Shown: positions 44,249-53,250, counted from the first letter of the stretch. The stretch is DNA of 64,000 nucleotides from Chryseobacterium gleum (GCA_945881885.1 CAMCVI010000006.1:62001-126000), one strand, 5' to 3'. The notes: generated from the sequence alone by a model not told the origin. Numbers and translations: made by a program.

Positions 44249-44828
44249 CGAGAAATTTAAAAATCATAAAATTATTTTAGCTTCAGGTTCTCCAAGAAGA
44301 CAACAATTTTTAAAAGAATTAGATATTGATTTCGAAATTAGATTAAAAGAAATTGAAGAGATTTATCCAAATCATTTACAAGCAGAAGAAATAACTGATT
44401 TTTTAGCCAAATTAAAAGCCAATGCTTTTGAAAACGAATTAATGGACAACGAAATTTTAATAACTTCTGATACTATAGTTTGGTTGAAAAATCAAGCTTT
44501 AGGAAAACCTAACGACGCATCTCATGCTTTAAGAATGCTAACGGAAATGTCAGGAAAAACCCATAAAGTCATTACTTCTGTTTGTGTTAAAACTACTCAA
44601 AAAGAAATTATTTTTCATGATGAAACATTGGTTACTTTTGCTTCTTTAACTTCTCAAGAAATTGAGTATTATTTAAAGAATTATCAGCCATTTGATAAAG
44701 CGGGTTCTTATGGTATCCAGGAATGGATTGGCTTGGTAGCTATTGAAAAAATTGAAGGAAGCTACGCCAATGTTGTGGGTTTACCAACTCACAAATTGTA
44801 TAGCGAATTATTGAAATTGACTCTATAA
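44241..44828 (+). CDS. Maf-like nucleotide pyrophosphatase
   Basis: 195 residues. ASGSPRRQQFLKELDI (15-30) and SDTIVWLKNQALGKP hold the catalytic Asp; FDKAGSYGIQEW at the C-terminal side is diagnostic of Maf. Bacterial Maf proteins hydrolyse dTTP/UTP or m7GTP, cleaning the nucleotide pool. It is the last gene of the operon. Confidence 0.9.
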   Translation: MLNEKFKNHKIILASGSPRRQQFLKELDIDFEIRLKEIEEIYPNHLQAEEITDFLAKLKANAFENELMDNEILITSDTIVWLKNQALGKPNDASHALRMLTEMSGKTHKVITSVCVKTTQKEIIFHDETLVTFASLTSQEIEYYLKNYQPFDKAGSYGIQEWIGLVAIEKIEGSYANVVGLPTHKLYSELLKLTL

Positions 44829-44906
44829 AAAAGCAATTTTAACTTTCGATTTTCTAATGAATTTGTATCATTTATTGATGTATTTTAAAATTTGAAATTT
44901 ATTACT

Positions 44907-44914
44907 TACATTTG
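44907..44914 (+). promoter_or_regulatory. Promoter -7 box of the pyrR-pyrB-rnz operon (TACATTTG)
   Basis: An exact TAnnTTTG match 19 bases before the pyrR ATG at 44934. The leader is too short for a PyrR attenuator. Confidence 0.7.
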
Positions 44915-44933
44915 TACCCACAATACACATAAT

Positions 44934-45479
44934 ATGAGTCAAAAAATATTGCTCAATTCAAAAGAAGTAAACATCATTCTACATCGATTGGCCTGTCAAT
45001 TAATCGAAAAACACCTCGATTTCTCCAATACTATTCTTATCGGAATTCAACCAAGAGGCACATTTTTAGCCAATAGATTGTCAAAAATTTTAAAAAACGA
45101 TTACAAAGTTTCCGATTTAAAATTAGGTTTATTAGACATCACTTTCTTTAGAGACGATTTTAGAAGAAACGAAAAACATTTTGAAGCCAATCAAACGCAA
45201 ATTGATTTTTTAGTTGAAGATAAAAATGTAGTTTTTATAGATGATGTATTGTATACCGGAAGAAGCATTCGTGCTGCATTAACAGCCATTCAGTCTTTTG
45301 GAAGACCAAAATCAATTGAACTTTTAACACTTATAGATAGACGATTTAGTCGTGATTTACCTATTCAACCCGATTATCGTGGGCGACAAGTAGATGCCAT
45401 AAACAATGAAAAAGTAGTAGTGAAATGGGCAGAAAATGATGGAGAAGATTCGGTTAATATCGAGATAAAGGATAATTAA
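44934..45479 (+). CDS. pyrR: PyrR-like phosphoribosyltransferase
   Basis: 181 residues. PRPP-binding motif VVFIDDVLYTGRSIRAA is in the second half, with LIGIQPRGTFLANRL for the nucleotide. PyrR of Firmicutes binds pyr mRNA and has uracil phosphoribosyltransferase activity. Here it precedes pyrB by 21 bases. With only a ~13-base leader before pyrR, attenuation as in Bacillus is unlikely to act here, though binding elsewhere is possible. Confidence 0.88.
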   Translation: MSQKILLNSKEVNIILHRLACQLIEKHLDFSNTILIGIQPRGTFLANRLSKILKNDYKVSDLKLGLLDITFFRDDFRRNEKHFEANQTQIDFLVEDKNVVFIDDVLYTGRSIRAALTAIQSFGRPKSIELLTLIDRRFSRDLPIQPDYRGRQVDAINNEKVVVKWAENDGEDSVNIEIKDN

Positions 45480-45500
45480 AGAAAAACAACAAATACTAAA

Positions 45501-46430
45501 ATGAAAGAATTAAGCGTCAATCATTTACTAGGAATAAAATACATCAATAAGAATGATATTAATTTAATTCTTGAAACCGCAGATCAGTTTAAAGAAGTAA
45601 TAAATCGTCCTATTAAAAAAGTGCCTTCTTTACAAGATATAACCATTGCAAATATCTTTTTTGAAAATAGCACACGTACCAAATTATCTTTCGAATTGGC
45701 TCAAAAACGACTTTCAGCTGATGTAATGAGTTTTTCATCGGGACAATCTTCGGTTAAAAAAGGAGAAACTTTAATTGATACCGTAAATAATATCTTAGCC
45801 ATGAAAGTGGACATGGTCGTAATGCGACACAGTTCGCCTGGAGCCGCACATTTTTTATCGCAACATGTAAAAGCAAGTATAGTAAATGCTGGTGATGGCG
45901 CTCATGAACATCCCACACAAGCTTTGTTAGATAGTTATACAATCCGTGAGAAATTAGGTGAAGTTGCCGGTAAAAAAATAGTTATAGTTGGCGATATTTT
46001 GCACAGTAGAGTAGCGCTTTCCAATATTTTTGCCTTACAAATGCAAGGCGCAGAAGTAAAAGTTTGCGGACCCAAAACTTTGATGCCTCAATACATCAAT
46101 TCTTTAGGGGTAACTTACGAGCCAAATCTGATAAAAGCATTAGAATGGTGCGATGTAGCCAATATGCTTCGCGTTCAGAATGAAAGACTTGACGTAAGTT
46201 ATTTTCCAAATACAAGAGAATATACGCAGCAATTTGGACTAACAAATGAAATATTAAATAACCTAAACAAGGAAATTATTGTCATGCATCCGGGACCAAT
46301 AAATCGTGGTGTGGAAATCACTTCAGATGTGGCTGATGGCAATCATTCAGTAATTTTAGATCAGGTGGAAAATGGAGTAGCCGTAAGAATGGCAGTCATT
46401 TATTTATTAGCAAGTAAGATTAAAAATTAG
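45501..46430 (+). CDS. pyrB: Aspartate carbamoyltransferase catalytic subunit
   Basis: 309 residues, normal length. It makes carbamoyl-aspartate from aspartate and carbamoyl phosphate. Carbamoyl-phosphate motif FFENSTRTKLSFE at ~51-63, second-subunit loop SSVKKGETL, HEHPTQALLD and HPGPINRGVE. No pyrI regulatory subunit follows, so it is a simple catalytic form or joins with dihydroorotase encoded elsewhere. Five bases separate it from the next small gene. Confidence 0.95.
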   Translation: MKELSVNHLLGIKYINKNDINLILETADQFKEVINRPIKKVPSLQDITIANIFFENSTRTKLSFELAQKRLSADVMSFSSGQSSVKKGETLIDTVNNILAMKVDMVVMRHSSPGAAHFLSQHVKASIVNAGDGAHEHPTQALLDSYTIREKLGEVAGKKIVIVGDILHSRVALSNIFALQMQGAEVKVCGPKTLMPQYINSLGVTYEPNLIKALEWCDVANMLRVQNERLDVSYFPNTREYTQQFGLTNEILNNLNKEIIVMHPGPINRGVEITSDVADGNHSVILDQVENGVAVRMAVIYLLASKIKN

Positions 46431-46435
46431 TTCAA

Positions 46436-46768
46436 ATGAAAGTAGAACACAAAGGGCATACTACCACAATTAAAGATACTGAAAGTAGTTTCGACGTGTT
46501 TTTACAAAAATTAACAGACCAATATAACTCGTACAAATCTGTTAATTTAATAATTGATATTACGCATGATAAATCATTTGAAATGAGTAACTTAAAACAA
46601 TTCTCAGATTTAGCAAAAGCACATAAAAAAAATAAAAAATCTTTTGTAATTGTTGCATCAGATATAGATTTTAATAAAGTGCCAACTTCAATTAATACGG
46701 TTCCTTCTTTGCTTGAAGCGCATGATATTATTGAAATGGAAGAAATTGAACGTGACTTAGGATTTTAA
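46436..46768 (+). CDS. Small STAS/SpoIIAA-fold-like protein
   Basis: 110 residues. The alternating pattern (VNLIIDITHDKSFEM, FVIVASDIDFN, helices between) looks like a small alpha/beta STAS or SpoIIAA-like fold; this is a guess from secondary structure. Homologues in flavobacterial genomes are sometimes mislabelled ribonuclease Z because they adjoin rnz; no metallo-lactamase motif is present. It sits between pyrB and a tiny membrane protein, all in one operon. Confidence 0.6.
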   Translation: MKVEHKGHTTTIKDTESSFDVFLQKLTDQYNSYKSVNLIIDITHDKSFEMSNLKQFSDLAKAHKKNKKSFVIVASDIDFNKVPTSINTVPSLLEAHDIIEMEEIERDLGF

Positions 46769-46770
46769 TT

Positions 46771-46968
46771 ATGAAATTTTCCAATCAAACAAAAATATAC
46801 ATTTTTACAGGATTATTATTTGGATGTACTTTTTTGAGTGCAATGCTTATATTTTCTGGATTAAAAACCAACGAATATAACTTTTTAGCCATTGCTACAA
46901 ATCTATTGTTAGCAATTAGTATGATTTTACAGATTATCAAATTAAGTAAAATAGAAAACAATAAGTAA
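46771..46968 (+). CDS. Small two-helix membrane protein
   Basis: 65 residues with two hydrophobic segments (IYIFTGLLFGCTFLSAMLIF at 9-28 and FLAIATNLLLAISMILQIIKL at 38-58). It starts two bases after the previous stop and lies 19 bases before rnz. Function is unknown. Its place in an otherwise soluble operon and its conservation of reading frame suggest it is real. Confidence 0.6.
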   Translation: MKFSNQTKIYIFTGLLFGCTFLSAMLIFSGLKTNEYNFLAIATNLLLAISMILQIIKLSKIENNK

Positions 46969-46987
46969 TGACAATCATAATTTCATC

Positions 46988-47893
46988 TTGAAAATAAAAA
47001 TATTAGGCTGTTATGCCGCTACCCCAAGAACCATTACACATCCTACTTCGCAAGTTTTAGAGATAAAAAGCCACATGTTCTTAATAGATTGTGGAGAAGG
47101 CACGCAAGTGCAACTTCGTAAATATAAAATTAAGTTCTCCCAAATTGAGCATATTTTTATTTCCCATTTACATGGGGATCATTTTTTTGGATTAATTGGC
47201 TTAATTTCTACTTTTATGTTATTGGGTAGAGAAAAAGATTTACACATTTATGGTCCGAAAGGCATAAAAGAAGCGATTTTATTGCTGTTAAAATTAGGAA
47301 ACGCTTACACTTCTTATAATTTATTTTTTCACGAATTGACTTCAAAAGAAAGTGAAGTGGTTTTTGAAGATGAAAAAGTAAAAGTCACAACAATTCCATT
47401 AAAACATAGGGTGTACACCAACGGTTTTTTGTTTGAAGAAAAAAATACAGAGCGAAAACTGAATATTGACGCCATTTTAAATCACAATATTGAAAAATTA
47501 TATTACAATAAAATTAAATTAGGCGGTGATATTACTTTAGATGATGGAAAAATAATACCGAATTCAGAATTATCTTTTGACCCTGAGGAAACAAAAAGTT
47601 ATGCGTTTTGCTCAGACACCATTTATGATGAAGAAATTATTCCGCAAATTAAAAATGTAACAGTTTTGTATCATGAAAGCACGTTTTTAGAGAGCGAAAG
47701 TCATTTAGCAGAAAAAACTATGCATACTACTGCCAAACAAGCCGCAAAAATTGCTAAATTAGCAGAAGCAAAATATTTATTACTTGGACATTATTCCACG
47801 CGTTACGGAAATATTGACTTATTTAAAAAAGAAGCACATGAAATTTTTAAAAAAGTATTGCTAGCTGATGATGGATTGGATTTTGAATTTTAA
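46988..47893 (+). CDS. rnz: Ribonuclease Z
   Basis: 301 residues. Processes tRNA 3' ends. The metal motif HLHGDH (His60, His62, Asp64, His65) is preceded by LIDCGEGTQVQLRK, and later ligands lie in KHRVYTNGF, SDT and LLLGHYSTRY. The start codon is TTG: the protein begins with KIKILGCYAATPRT, where rnz proteins begin, and no closer ATG exists. None of the three tRNAs in this window encodes CCA, consistent with the need for 3' maturation. Confidence 0.92.
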   Translation: MKIKILGCYAATPRTITHPTSQVLEIKSHMFLIDCGEGTQVQLRKYKIKFSQIEHIFISHLHGDHFFGLIGLISTFMLLGREKDLHIYGPKGIKEAILLLLKLGNAYTSYNLFFHELTSKESEVVFEDEKVKVTTIPLKHRVYTNGFLFEEKNTERKLNIDAILNHNIEKLYYNKIKLGGDITLDDGKIIPNSELSFDPEETKSYAFCSDTIYDEEIIPQIKNVTVLYHESTFLESESHLAEKTMHTTAKQAAKIAKLAEAKYLLLGHYSTRYGNIDLFKKEAHEIFKKVLLADDGLDFEF

Positions 47894-47898
47894 GATAT

Positions 47899-47910
47899 AT
47901 TACGCAGAGA
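47899..47910. repeat. Short intergenic repeat ATTACGCAGAGA, copy 2
   Basis: The same 12-mer as at 17325-17336, again just after a stop codon. It is followed by the C-rich block at 47916-47950. Confidence 0.5.
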
Positions 47911-47915
47911 ATAAC

Positions 47916-47950
47916 ATCCCTTAACCCTTTACCCAAAACCCTATACCCAA
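47916..47950. repeat. Intergenic C-rich block with CCCAAAACC units, copy 1
   Basis: Reads as successive CCCTTAACC, CCTTTACCCAAAACC and CTATACCCAAA units ending at the pdxH start. It shares TTTACCCAAAACCC-like units with 51602-51640 and 54468-54500. Confidence 0.55.
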
Positions 47951-47954
47951 AAAA

Positions 47955-48596
47955 ATGAAAGATTTATCAGATTATAGAAAATCATATGACAAAAGCGAAT
48001 TGTTAGAAAACACTATTCCTGATGATGCATTGCAATTGTTTCATAAATGGTTTTATGAAGCGGAAGCTCAAGAAAATGGCGAAGTAAACGCCATGACTAT
48101 TGCTTCAATTGGTTTGGATGGATTTCCAAAAAGTAGGGTAGTACTGCTAAAAAAATTCAATGAAGAAGGTTTTATTTTCTATACCAATTACAATTCAGAA
48201 AAAGGAAAAGCCATTTTACAACAACCTAATGTTTGCCTTTCTTTTTTTTGGCCAATATTAGAACGACAAGTTATTATTAAAGGAATAGCTGAAAAAACTA
48301 CCGCACAAGTTTCAGATAATTATTTTGATTCTCGCCCAGAAGGCAGCAAGTTAGGCGCTATTGTTTCTAATCAAAGTGAAATAATTCCATCTAGAGATTA
48401 TTTAGATGAAAAATTAAAAAACTTAGAAACAGAAGTTTCAGGTTCTGAAATAAAACGACCAGAAAATTGGGGTGGCTTTTTAGTGAAACCAGTTGAAGTA
48501 GAGTTTTGGCAAGGAAGAGCCAACAGATTACACGATAGAATTCGTTATAAATTAGAAGCCGATTTCAGTTGGAAAATAGACCGTTTATCGCCTTAA
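47955..48596 (+). CDS. pdxH: Pyridoxamine 5'-phosphate oxidase
   Basis: Makes PLP from PNP or PMP using FMN. 213 residues. The N-terminal DLSDYRKSYDKSELLENTIP, FMN-binding residues in SRVVLLKKF, and the C-terminal VEFWQGRANRLHDRI and DRLSP (complete C terminus) are diagnostic. Single gene with no clear TAnnTTTG box; it starts right after a C-rich repeat. Confidence 0.95.
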   Translation: MKDLSDYRKSYDKSELLENTIPDDALQLFHKWFYEAEAQENGEVNAMTIASIGLDGFPKSRVVLLKKFNEEGFIFYTNYNSEKGKAILQQPNVCLSFFWPILERQVIIKGIAEKTTAQVSDNYFDSRPEGSKLGAIVSNQSEIIPSRDYLDEKLKNLETEVSGSEIKRPENWGGFLVKPVEVEFWQGRANRLHDRIRYKLEADFSWKIDRLSP

Positions 48597-48602
48597 TTAC
48601 TT

Positions 48603-49199
48603 TTATTCCGATTCTTCGTCTTCCTCATCATCACTATCGGTGTTTAATTCATCTTCATCTCTTACCAATTCAAAAAAGCTAAAAGTGGTTCCTCCATAGG
48701 TTCTAGCAAACGAAAAATTATCCAAATGTTCTAATTTCGTATCTTTAGAATGTTCAATAATTAACATACCCGCTTCGTCTAAAATTTCATTTTCAAAAAT
48801 CAAAACAGGAATTTTATCAAAATCTTTTTGATCAAGATGATACGGAGGATCTGCAAAAATAATGTCGTAGCTGCCTTTGTGTTTTTGTAAAAAAGTAAAA
48901 ACATCACTTTTAATTGGCGTAATATCAAAGTCAAATTCGGTAGCAATTTTTCTTATGTAATTTACACAACCCATATCTGCATCAACTGCTACAAGTGGTG
49001 TGGCGCCTCGAGAGGCAAATTCATAAGCAATATTTCCCGTGCCAGAAAATAAGTCCAATATTTTTAACTCGCCAAAATTAAAATGGTTATTTAAAATATT
49101 AAATAAGGCCTCTTTGGCCATATCTGTTGTTGGTCTTACCGGTAAGTTTTTTGGTGCTTGTAAACGTCTTCCTTTGTATTTTCCTGATATTATTCTCAT
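48603..49199 (-). CDS. rsmD: 16S rRNA (guanine(966)-N(2))-methyltransferase RsmD
   Basis: 198 residues. MRIISGKYKGRRLQAP, the SAM motif DLFSGTGNIAYEFASRGA and the catalytic ADPPYHL are typical. The C terminus is very acidic (DEDELNTDSDDEEDEESE), not found in the E. coli enzyme. It overlaps the DUF3822 gene start/stop by four bases and is co-transcribed with it. Confidence 0.93.
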   Translation of the reverse strand: MRIISGKYKGRRLQAPKNLPVRPTTDMAKEALFNILNNHFNFGELKILDLFSGTGNIAYEFASRGATPLVAVDADMGCVNYIRKIATEFDFDITPIKSDVFTFLQKHKGSYDIIFADPPYHLDQKDFDKIPVLIFENEILDEAGMLIIEHSKDTKLEHLDNFSFARTYGGTTFSFFELVRDEDELNTDSDDEEDEESE

Positions 49200-49999
49200 G
49201 AGTGAAATAAAATAAAATGCCTTAATAAGTCTTTTTCAGGAACATCCAAAACAGCTTTTAAATTGGAAACCTCTAACAAACTGCAGTTTCTTATGTATTT
49301 ATACGCAATTTTAAAAGCATCACTTTCTTCTGAAATTGCACCTAAAAACTGCACAGGAATTATCTCTGGATTAAGCTGTAATTGCTCGTAAGTAAACAAT
49401 AAAAAATAAATAAAATCTTCTAACGAATTATAAGTAAACGTATTGAAAAGTAATAAATTCGTGTTTTTGGTTACCGCAATTTCAAATCTATCTTCTTGAA
49501 AATGCACCCAAACTTGTTTCGAATCATTATTTTTAGAAAAATCTAACGCTTTTTTTACAAATATCGAATTGGAATTTTTATAATCAAACGTATCGTAATG
49601 ATCTAATAAATAGTTATTTATAGGTGTGTACGGAATAAAAACATTGTTTAAATCATAAGTATCTAAATAATCGAAAGCAAAATAATCGGTTTCAAATACT
49701 TTTGAATTGTATTGCAAATAACTGCCTAAATAATTAGGGTCAAATAAAGAAGAAGGCACAAATGTATTCAAATTAGAATTGTGCAAAACTACTACATCAT
49801 CATACTTTGCTTCCAGAATTGGGTTTTCAACAAAAACTTTCCATAATTCTTCTTCCAATACATTTTTTGGGTCAATAGCATACGATTTATACGTAACTAT
49901 TTTGTTCGAAATCATATCAACAACACAAAAAGAAAGATTGCTATTTGCAACCTCAAAGCATAATTTTTTATACGTTTTTTGAGTAATATCTTGATTCAT
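49196..49999 (-). CDS. DUF3822 family protein
   Basis: 267 residues from ATG 49999; the frame runs 18 codons further upstream, but that part covers the promoter box TAAATTTG. Bacteroidetes-specific family, almost always paired with rsmD. The opening (LCFEVANSNLSFCVVDMISNKIVTYKS) looks like the start of an ASKHA/pilM-like ATPase fold, a speculation. Role unknown; the rsmD overlap of 4 bases argues for a link with ribosome maturation or simple co-expression. Confidence 0.78.
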   Translation of the reverse strand: MNQDITQKTYKKLCFEVANSNLSFCVVDMISNKIVTYKSYAIDPKNVLEEELWKVFVENPILEAKYDDVVVLHNSNLNTFVPSSLFDPNYLGSYLQYNSKVFETDYFAFDYLDTYDLNNVFIPYTPINNYLLDHYDTFDYKNSNSIFVKKALDFSKNNDSKQVWVHFQEDRFEIAVTKNTNLLLFNTFTYNSLEDFIYFLLFTYEQLQLNPEIIPVQFLGAISEESDAFKIAYKYIRNCSLLEVSNLKAVLDVPEKDLLRHFILFHS

Positions 50000-50016
50000 G
50001 TTTTTTATTTGATTTA

Positions 50017-50024
50017 CAAATTTA
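50017..50024 (-). promoter_or_regulatory. Promoter -7 box of the DUF3822-rsmD operon (TAAATTTG)
   Basis: An exact TAnnTTTG match on the minus strand, 17 bases before the ATG at 49999. Confidence 0.65.
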
Positions 50025-50078
50025 CATTTTTTACGAGAATTAAAAACCTTCAAATGAAATTATATTTAAAATCCTTGC

Positions 50079-50086
50079 TATATTTG
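50079..50086 (+). promoter_or_regulatory. Promoter -7 box of the RecD-like helicase gene (TATATTTG)
   Basis: An exact consensus 21 bases before ATG 50108. Upstream in-frame starts at 49979 and 50054 lie before the transcription start, so 50108 is the start. Confidence 0.7.
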
Positions 50087-50107
50087 AAGTTCTTAAATAA
50101 AAAATTA

Positions 50108-51526
50108 ATGTCGCCAACGCAATTTTATAACATTTTAATGGATAATTTTCCTTTTCAGCCCACCGCTAATCAGGATATTTTCTTTCAAAAAATTGCAGCT
50201 TATATCTTACAATCAAAAGATGACATTTTTGTTTTAAAAGGATACGCTGGAACGGGTAAAACTACTGTGATTTCCACTTTGGTAAATCAGTTAAGTGTGG
50301 CTAATAAAAAAGCGGTAATGCTAGCACCAACGGGTCGTGCGGCTAAAGTAATGTCGGCCTATTCGGAAAAACCGGCTTTTACCATTCATAAACGTATTTA
50401 TTTTCCTAAAAAGAATAAAAATGGCGGCGTAGGCTTTGTCATGCAAGCCAATAAATTTAAAGATACTATTTTTATTGTAGATGAATCGTCTATGATTTCT
50501 GATCAATCTAATGAAACTAGTTTGTACGAAAACGGTTCTTTATTAGATGATTTGTTGTTTTATGTAGATGCTGGACAAAATTGTAAACTGATTTTAGTAG
50601 GAGATACAGCGCAGTTGCCACCTGTGAATTCAGATATTAGTCCGGCGTTGGACATTCAATCTTTACAAGTCAATTACGATAAAGAAATTATTCATATTGA
50701 ATTGGATGAAGTGATGCGTCAAGCTGAAAATTCAGGAATATTATACAATGCAACTGAATTGCGTGAACTGCTAAAGTCGCATTTTATTGAGGATTTTAAA
50801 TTCAATTTAAAATCGTTTAAAGACATCATTCGTTTAGATGACGGCTTTGATATTGAAGACGCCATTCACCAATCGTATCGAAATTATAGTACGGAAGATA
50901 CTGCATTTATCGTGCGTTCTAATAAACGCGCCAATCAGTACAACCAACAAATTAGACAACGGATTTTAGATAAAGAAAGTGATTTGTCGGCAGGCGATTT
51001 GCTAATGGTAGTAAAAAACAACTATTTTTGGCTTGATGAAAATTCACAAGCAGGTTTTATTGCCAATGGCGATATTATTGAAGTCTTAAAAATTAGAAAT
51101 ATTCAGGAATTATACGGTTTTAAATTTGCCAATGTTACTATTAGAATGGTGGATTATCCCAATGAAGCTTCTTTTGAAACGGTTTTACTTTTAAATACGA
51201 TTGAAAGCGAAGCGGCATCGTTAACCTTTGCAGAATCGAACCTATTGTATCAAGAAGTTTCTAAAGATTATGAAGACGAAACGCACAAATACAAGAAACT
51301 TTTAAAAGTAAAAAGCAATCCGTATTTTAATGCGTTGCAAGTCAAGTTTTCTTATGCGATTACTTGTCATAAATCGCAAGGCGGACAGTGGAGTAGTGTG
51401 TTTGTAGAAAAACCCTACTTGCCTAATGGCGTAGATAGAGATTATATTCGTTGGTTATACACTGCCATTACAAGAGCCAAAGAAAAGTTATATTTAATTG
51501 GGTTTAAAGATGAAAATTTTGAGTAG
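50108..51526 (+). CDS. ATP-dependent RecD-like DNA helicase
   Basis: 472 residues. Walker A GYAGTGKTT at 45-53, Walker B in IFIVDESSM, LVGDTAQLPP, and the UvrD-like C-terminal motif ITCHKSQGGQWSSVFVE followed by WLYTAITRAKEKLYL. Shorter than RecD2 of Deinococcus or Bacillus (~720-800) and lacking its N-terminal HhH region, so it is the compact Bacteroidetes form. A 5'-3' helicase in repair or replication restart is likely; no RecB or RecC is nearby. Confidence 0.9.
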   Translation: MSPTQFYNILMDNFPFQPTANQDIFFQKIAAYILQSKDDIFVLKGYAGTGKTTVISTLVNQLSVANKKAVMLAPTGRAAKVMSAYSEKPAFTIHKRIYFPKKNKNGGVGFVMQANKFKDTIFIVDESSMISDQSNETSLYENGSLLDDLLFYVDAGQNCKLILVGDTAQLPPVNSDISPALDIQSLQVNYDKEIIHIELDEVMRQAENSGILYNATELRELLKSHFIEDFKFNLKSFKDIIRLDDGFDIEDAIHQSYRNYSTEDTAFIVRSNKRANQYNQQIRQRILDKESDLSAGDLLMVVKNNYFWLDENSQAGFIANGDIIEVLKIRNIQELYGFKFANVTIRMVDYPNEASFETVLLLNTIESEAASLTFAESNLLYQEVSKDYEDETHKYKKLLKVKSNPYFNALQVKFSYAITCHKSQGGQWSSVFVEKPYLPNGVDRDYIRWLYTAITRAKEKLYLIGFKDENFE

Positions 51527-51601
51527 ATTTGGAAACATATAGAAACATAGATAAATTTTTAAGTATACATTTGGTGTTTAAAGTTAATTTTTGAAATAAA
51601 A

Positions 51602-51640
51602 CCAAACCTTTTACCTTTGACCCAAAACCTTTAACCCATT
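51602..51640. repeat. Intergenic C-rich block with CCCAAAACC units, copy 2
   Basis: CCAAACCTTTTACCTTTGACC, CCAAAACC and TTTAACCCA units up to the kdsB start. It includes the kdsB promoter box. Confidence 0.55.
51612..51619 (+). promoter_or_regulatory. Candidate promoter -7 box of kdsB (TACCTTTG)
   Basis: An exact TAnnTTTG match 25 bases before the ATG, lying inside the C-rich repeat block. Confidence 0.5.
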
Positions 51641-51644
51641 TACA

Positions 51645-52370
51645 ATGAAAATAATTGCTGTCATCCCTGCGCGCTATGCCTCCACACGATTTCCTGCTAA
51701 ATTAATGCAAGATTTAGGTGGAAAAACGGTTATTTTACGAACGTATGAAGCGGCTGTTGCTACTAATTTGTTTGACGATGTGTTTGTGGTTACCGATTCG
51801 GATTTAATTTATAACGAAATTATTTCGCATCACGGAAAAGCTATTATGAGTATCAAAGAACATGAAAGTGGTAGTGACAGAATTGCAGAAGCCATTGAAA
51901 ACATTGATGCAGACATCATCATAAACGTGCAAGGCGACGAACCATTTATCAATAAAACGCCATTGGAACAAATTATTACGGCATTTCAAAACGATACTGA
52001 AAAGAAAATCGATTTGGCTTCGTTAATGTTTGAAATTAAAGATAAATCGGAAATTGAAAACCCTAATAACGTAAAAGTAATTACTGACCAAGACGGGTTT
52101 GCTTTGTATTTCTCACGTTCGGTAATTCCGTTTCCTCGTGAGGAAAATGTGGGGGTACGATATATGAAGCACATTGGCATTTATGCCTTTAGAAAACAAG
52201 CGTTATTGGATTTTGCTAAATTACCGATGCTTTCGCTTGAAGCCTCAGAAAAACTAGAACAATTACGTTATTTAGAATACGGAAAACGCATTAAAATGAT
52301 TGAAACATCACACGCAATTATAGGCATTGATACACCAGAAGATTTAGAAAAAGCTAGACTTTTATTGTAA
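51645..52370 (+). CDS. kdsB: 3-deoxy-manno-octulosonate cytidylyltransferase
   Basis: Activates Kdo as CMP-Kdo for LPS inner core. 241 residues: [38 protein letters not shown], and the C-terminal [13 protein letters not shown] are diagnostic. Single gene. With the KdsC-like protein at 42746 it gives two of the Kdo steps. Confidence 0.96.
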   Translation: MKIIAVIPARYASTRFPAKLMQDLGGKTVILRTYEAAVATNLFDDVFVVTDSDLIYNEIISHHGKAIMSIKEHESGSDRIAEAIENIDADIIINVQGDEPFINKTPLEQIITAFQNDTEKKIDLASLMFEIKDKSEIENPNNVKVITDQDGFALYFSRSVIPFPREENVGVRYMKHIGIYAFRKQALLDFAKLPMLSLEASEKLEQLRYLEYGKRIKMIETSHAIIGIDTPEDLEKARLLL

Positions 52371-52488
52371 TATTCCAATGAATGAAAGTGGCAAAACGTC
52401 AATTCGAGTGTTTTTTGGGGAGTTTACAAATTTAAAAATATATTAAGAAGCGACATAATGGTCGCAAACATATAATATAGTTCAAAAC

Positions 52489-53229
52489 ATGAAAAAAACA
52501 CTAATACTATTTTCGATATTCTTGTATTCATTTAATTCAAGTGCACAAACTGGTATTGGTACTACTACGCCTCATCCATCTGCAAAATTAGAGGTGAGCG
52601 CCATGAATAAAGGATTTTTGCCTCCTCGTGTTACCTTAACAAGCACCACCGATATTACGACCATACCAAACCCTGCAATAGCATTATTGGTATATAATAC
52701 AGGTAGTAATGTAAGTCTTTCGGCAGGATATTATTATTGGAGTGGTACCGTTTGGGAAAGCATAGGTAAAACGGGGTCTTTATTAGCATCTAATACGGTA
52801 ACAATTTCTGCCACAACAACTGCACCAACAACTGGCACAAGAACAATAGATAAAACCTTTGCTGTTGATAATGGCGCCACTAAAACGATTACTTTGCAAT
52901 TAAGTTATGAGGGTTATGGAGCAGGCAGCGGCGATTATCTTTTTTCACTTCCAACTGGTATTACGTTTAATACGAACGCAGGATATAATCCAATATTTAC
53001 TGGAACTTTATATTCGCCTTCTTTTTCGGTCATGGCTCCTAGCATTATTCCTATTAGTGGTGTAATAACAGTTTCGGGTGCGTGGAATCAATATATGTTT
53101 GTTGTTCCTTATTCTAGCACACAATATAGAATAGTAGTAGCCTTTGGGGGTACAATTTCATTCTGGAATTCTGGATGGTTTGCTGCTTCATCCAATACCT
53201 TATTTAGTGGTACTTTTGATATTAGGTAA
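52489..53229 (+). CDS. Secreted Ser/Thr-rich surface protein of unknown function
   Basis: 246 residues. Signal peptide ends NSSAQ. The opening TGIGTTTPHPSAKLEVSA is the common start of many Bacteroidetes surface or fibre-like proteins, with GFLPPRVTL and GYYYWSGTVWESIG after it. The rest is beta-rich and full of Thr, Ser, Gly. No sorting domain at the C terminus. It may be a phage-tail-fibre-like or adhesin-like surface protein; function is unknown. Confidence 0.7.
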   Translation: MKKTLILFSIFLYSFNSSAQTGIGTTTPHPSAKLEVSAMNKGFLPPRVTLTSTTDITTIPNPAIALLVYNTGSNVSLSAGYYYWSGTVWESIGKTGSLLASNTVTISATTTAPTTGTRTIDKTFAVDNGATKTITLQLSYEGYGAGSGDYLFSLPTGITFNTNAGYNPIFTGTLYSPSFSVMAPSIIPISGVITVSGAWNQYMFVVPYSSTQYRIVVAFGGTISFWNSGWFAASSNTLFSGTFDIR

Positions 53230-53250
53230 GTAGTTTCAAATAAATCAAAA

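Noticed and set aside
46436..46768. Calling this small gene ribonuclease Z
   Set aside because: It has no HxHxDH motif; the real rnz begins at 46988. The label comes from adjacency.
49979..50107. Longer N terminus for the RecD-like helicase
   Set aside because: It lies upstream of the TATATTTG box and overlaps the divergent DUF3822 gene and its promoter.
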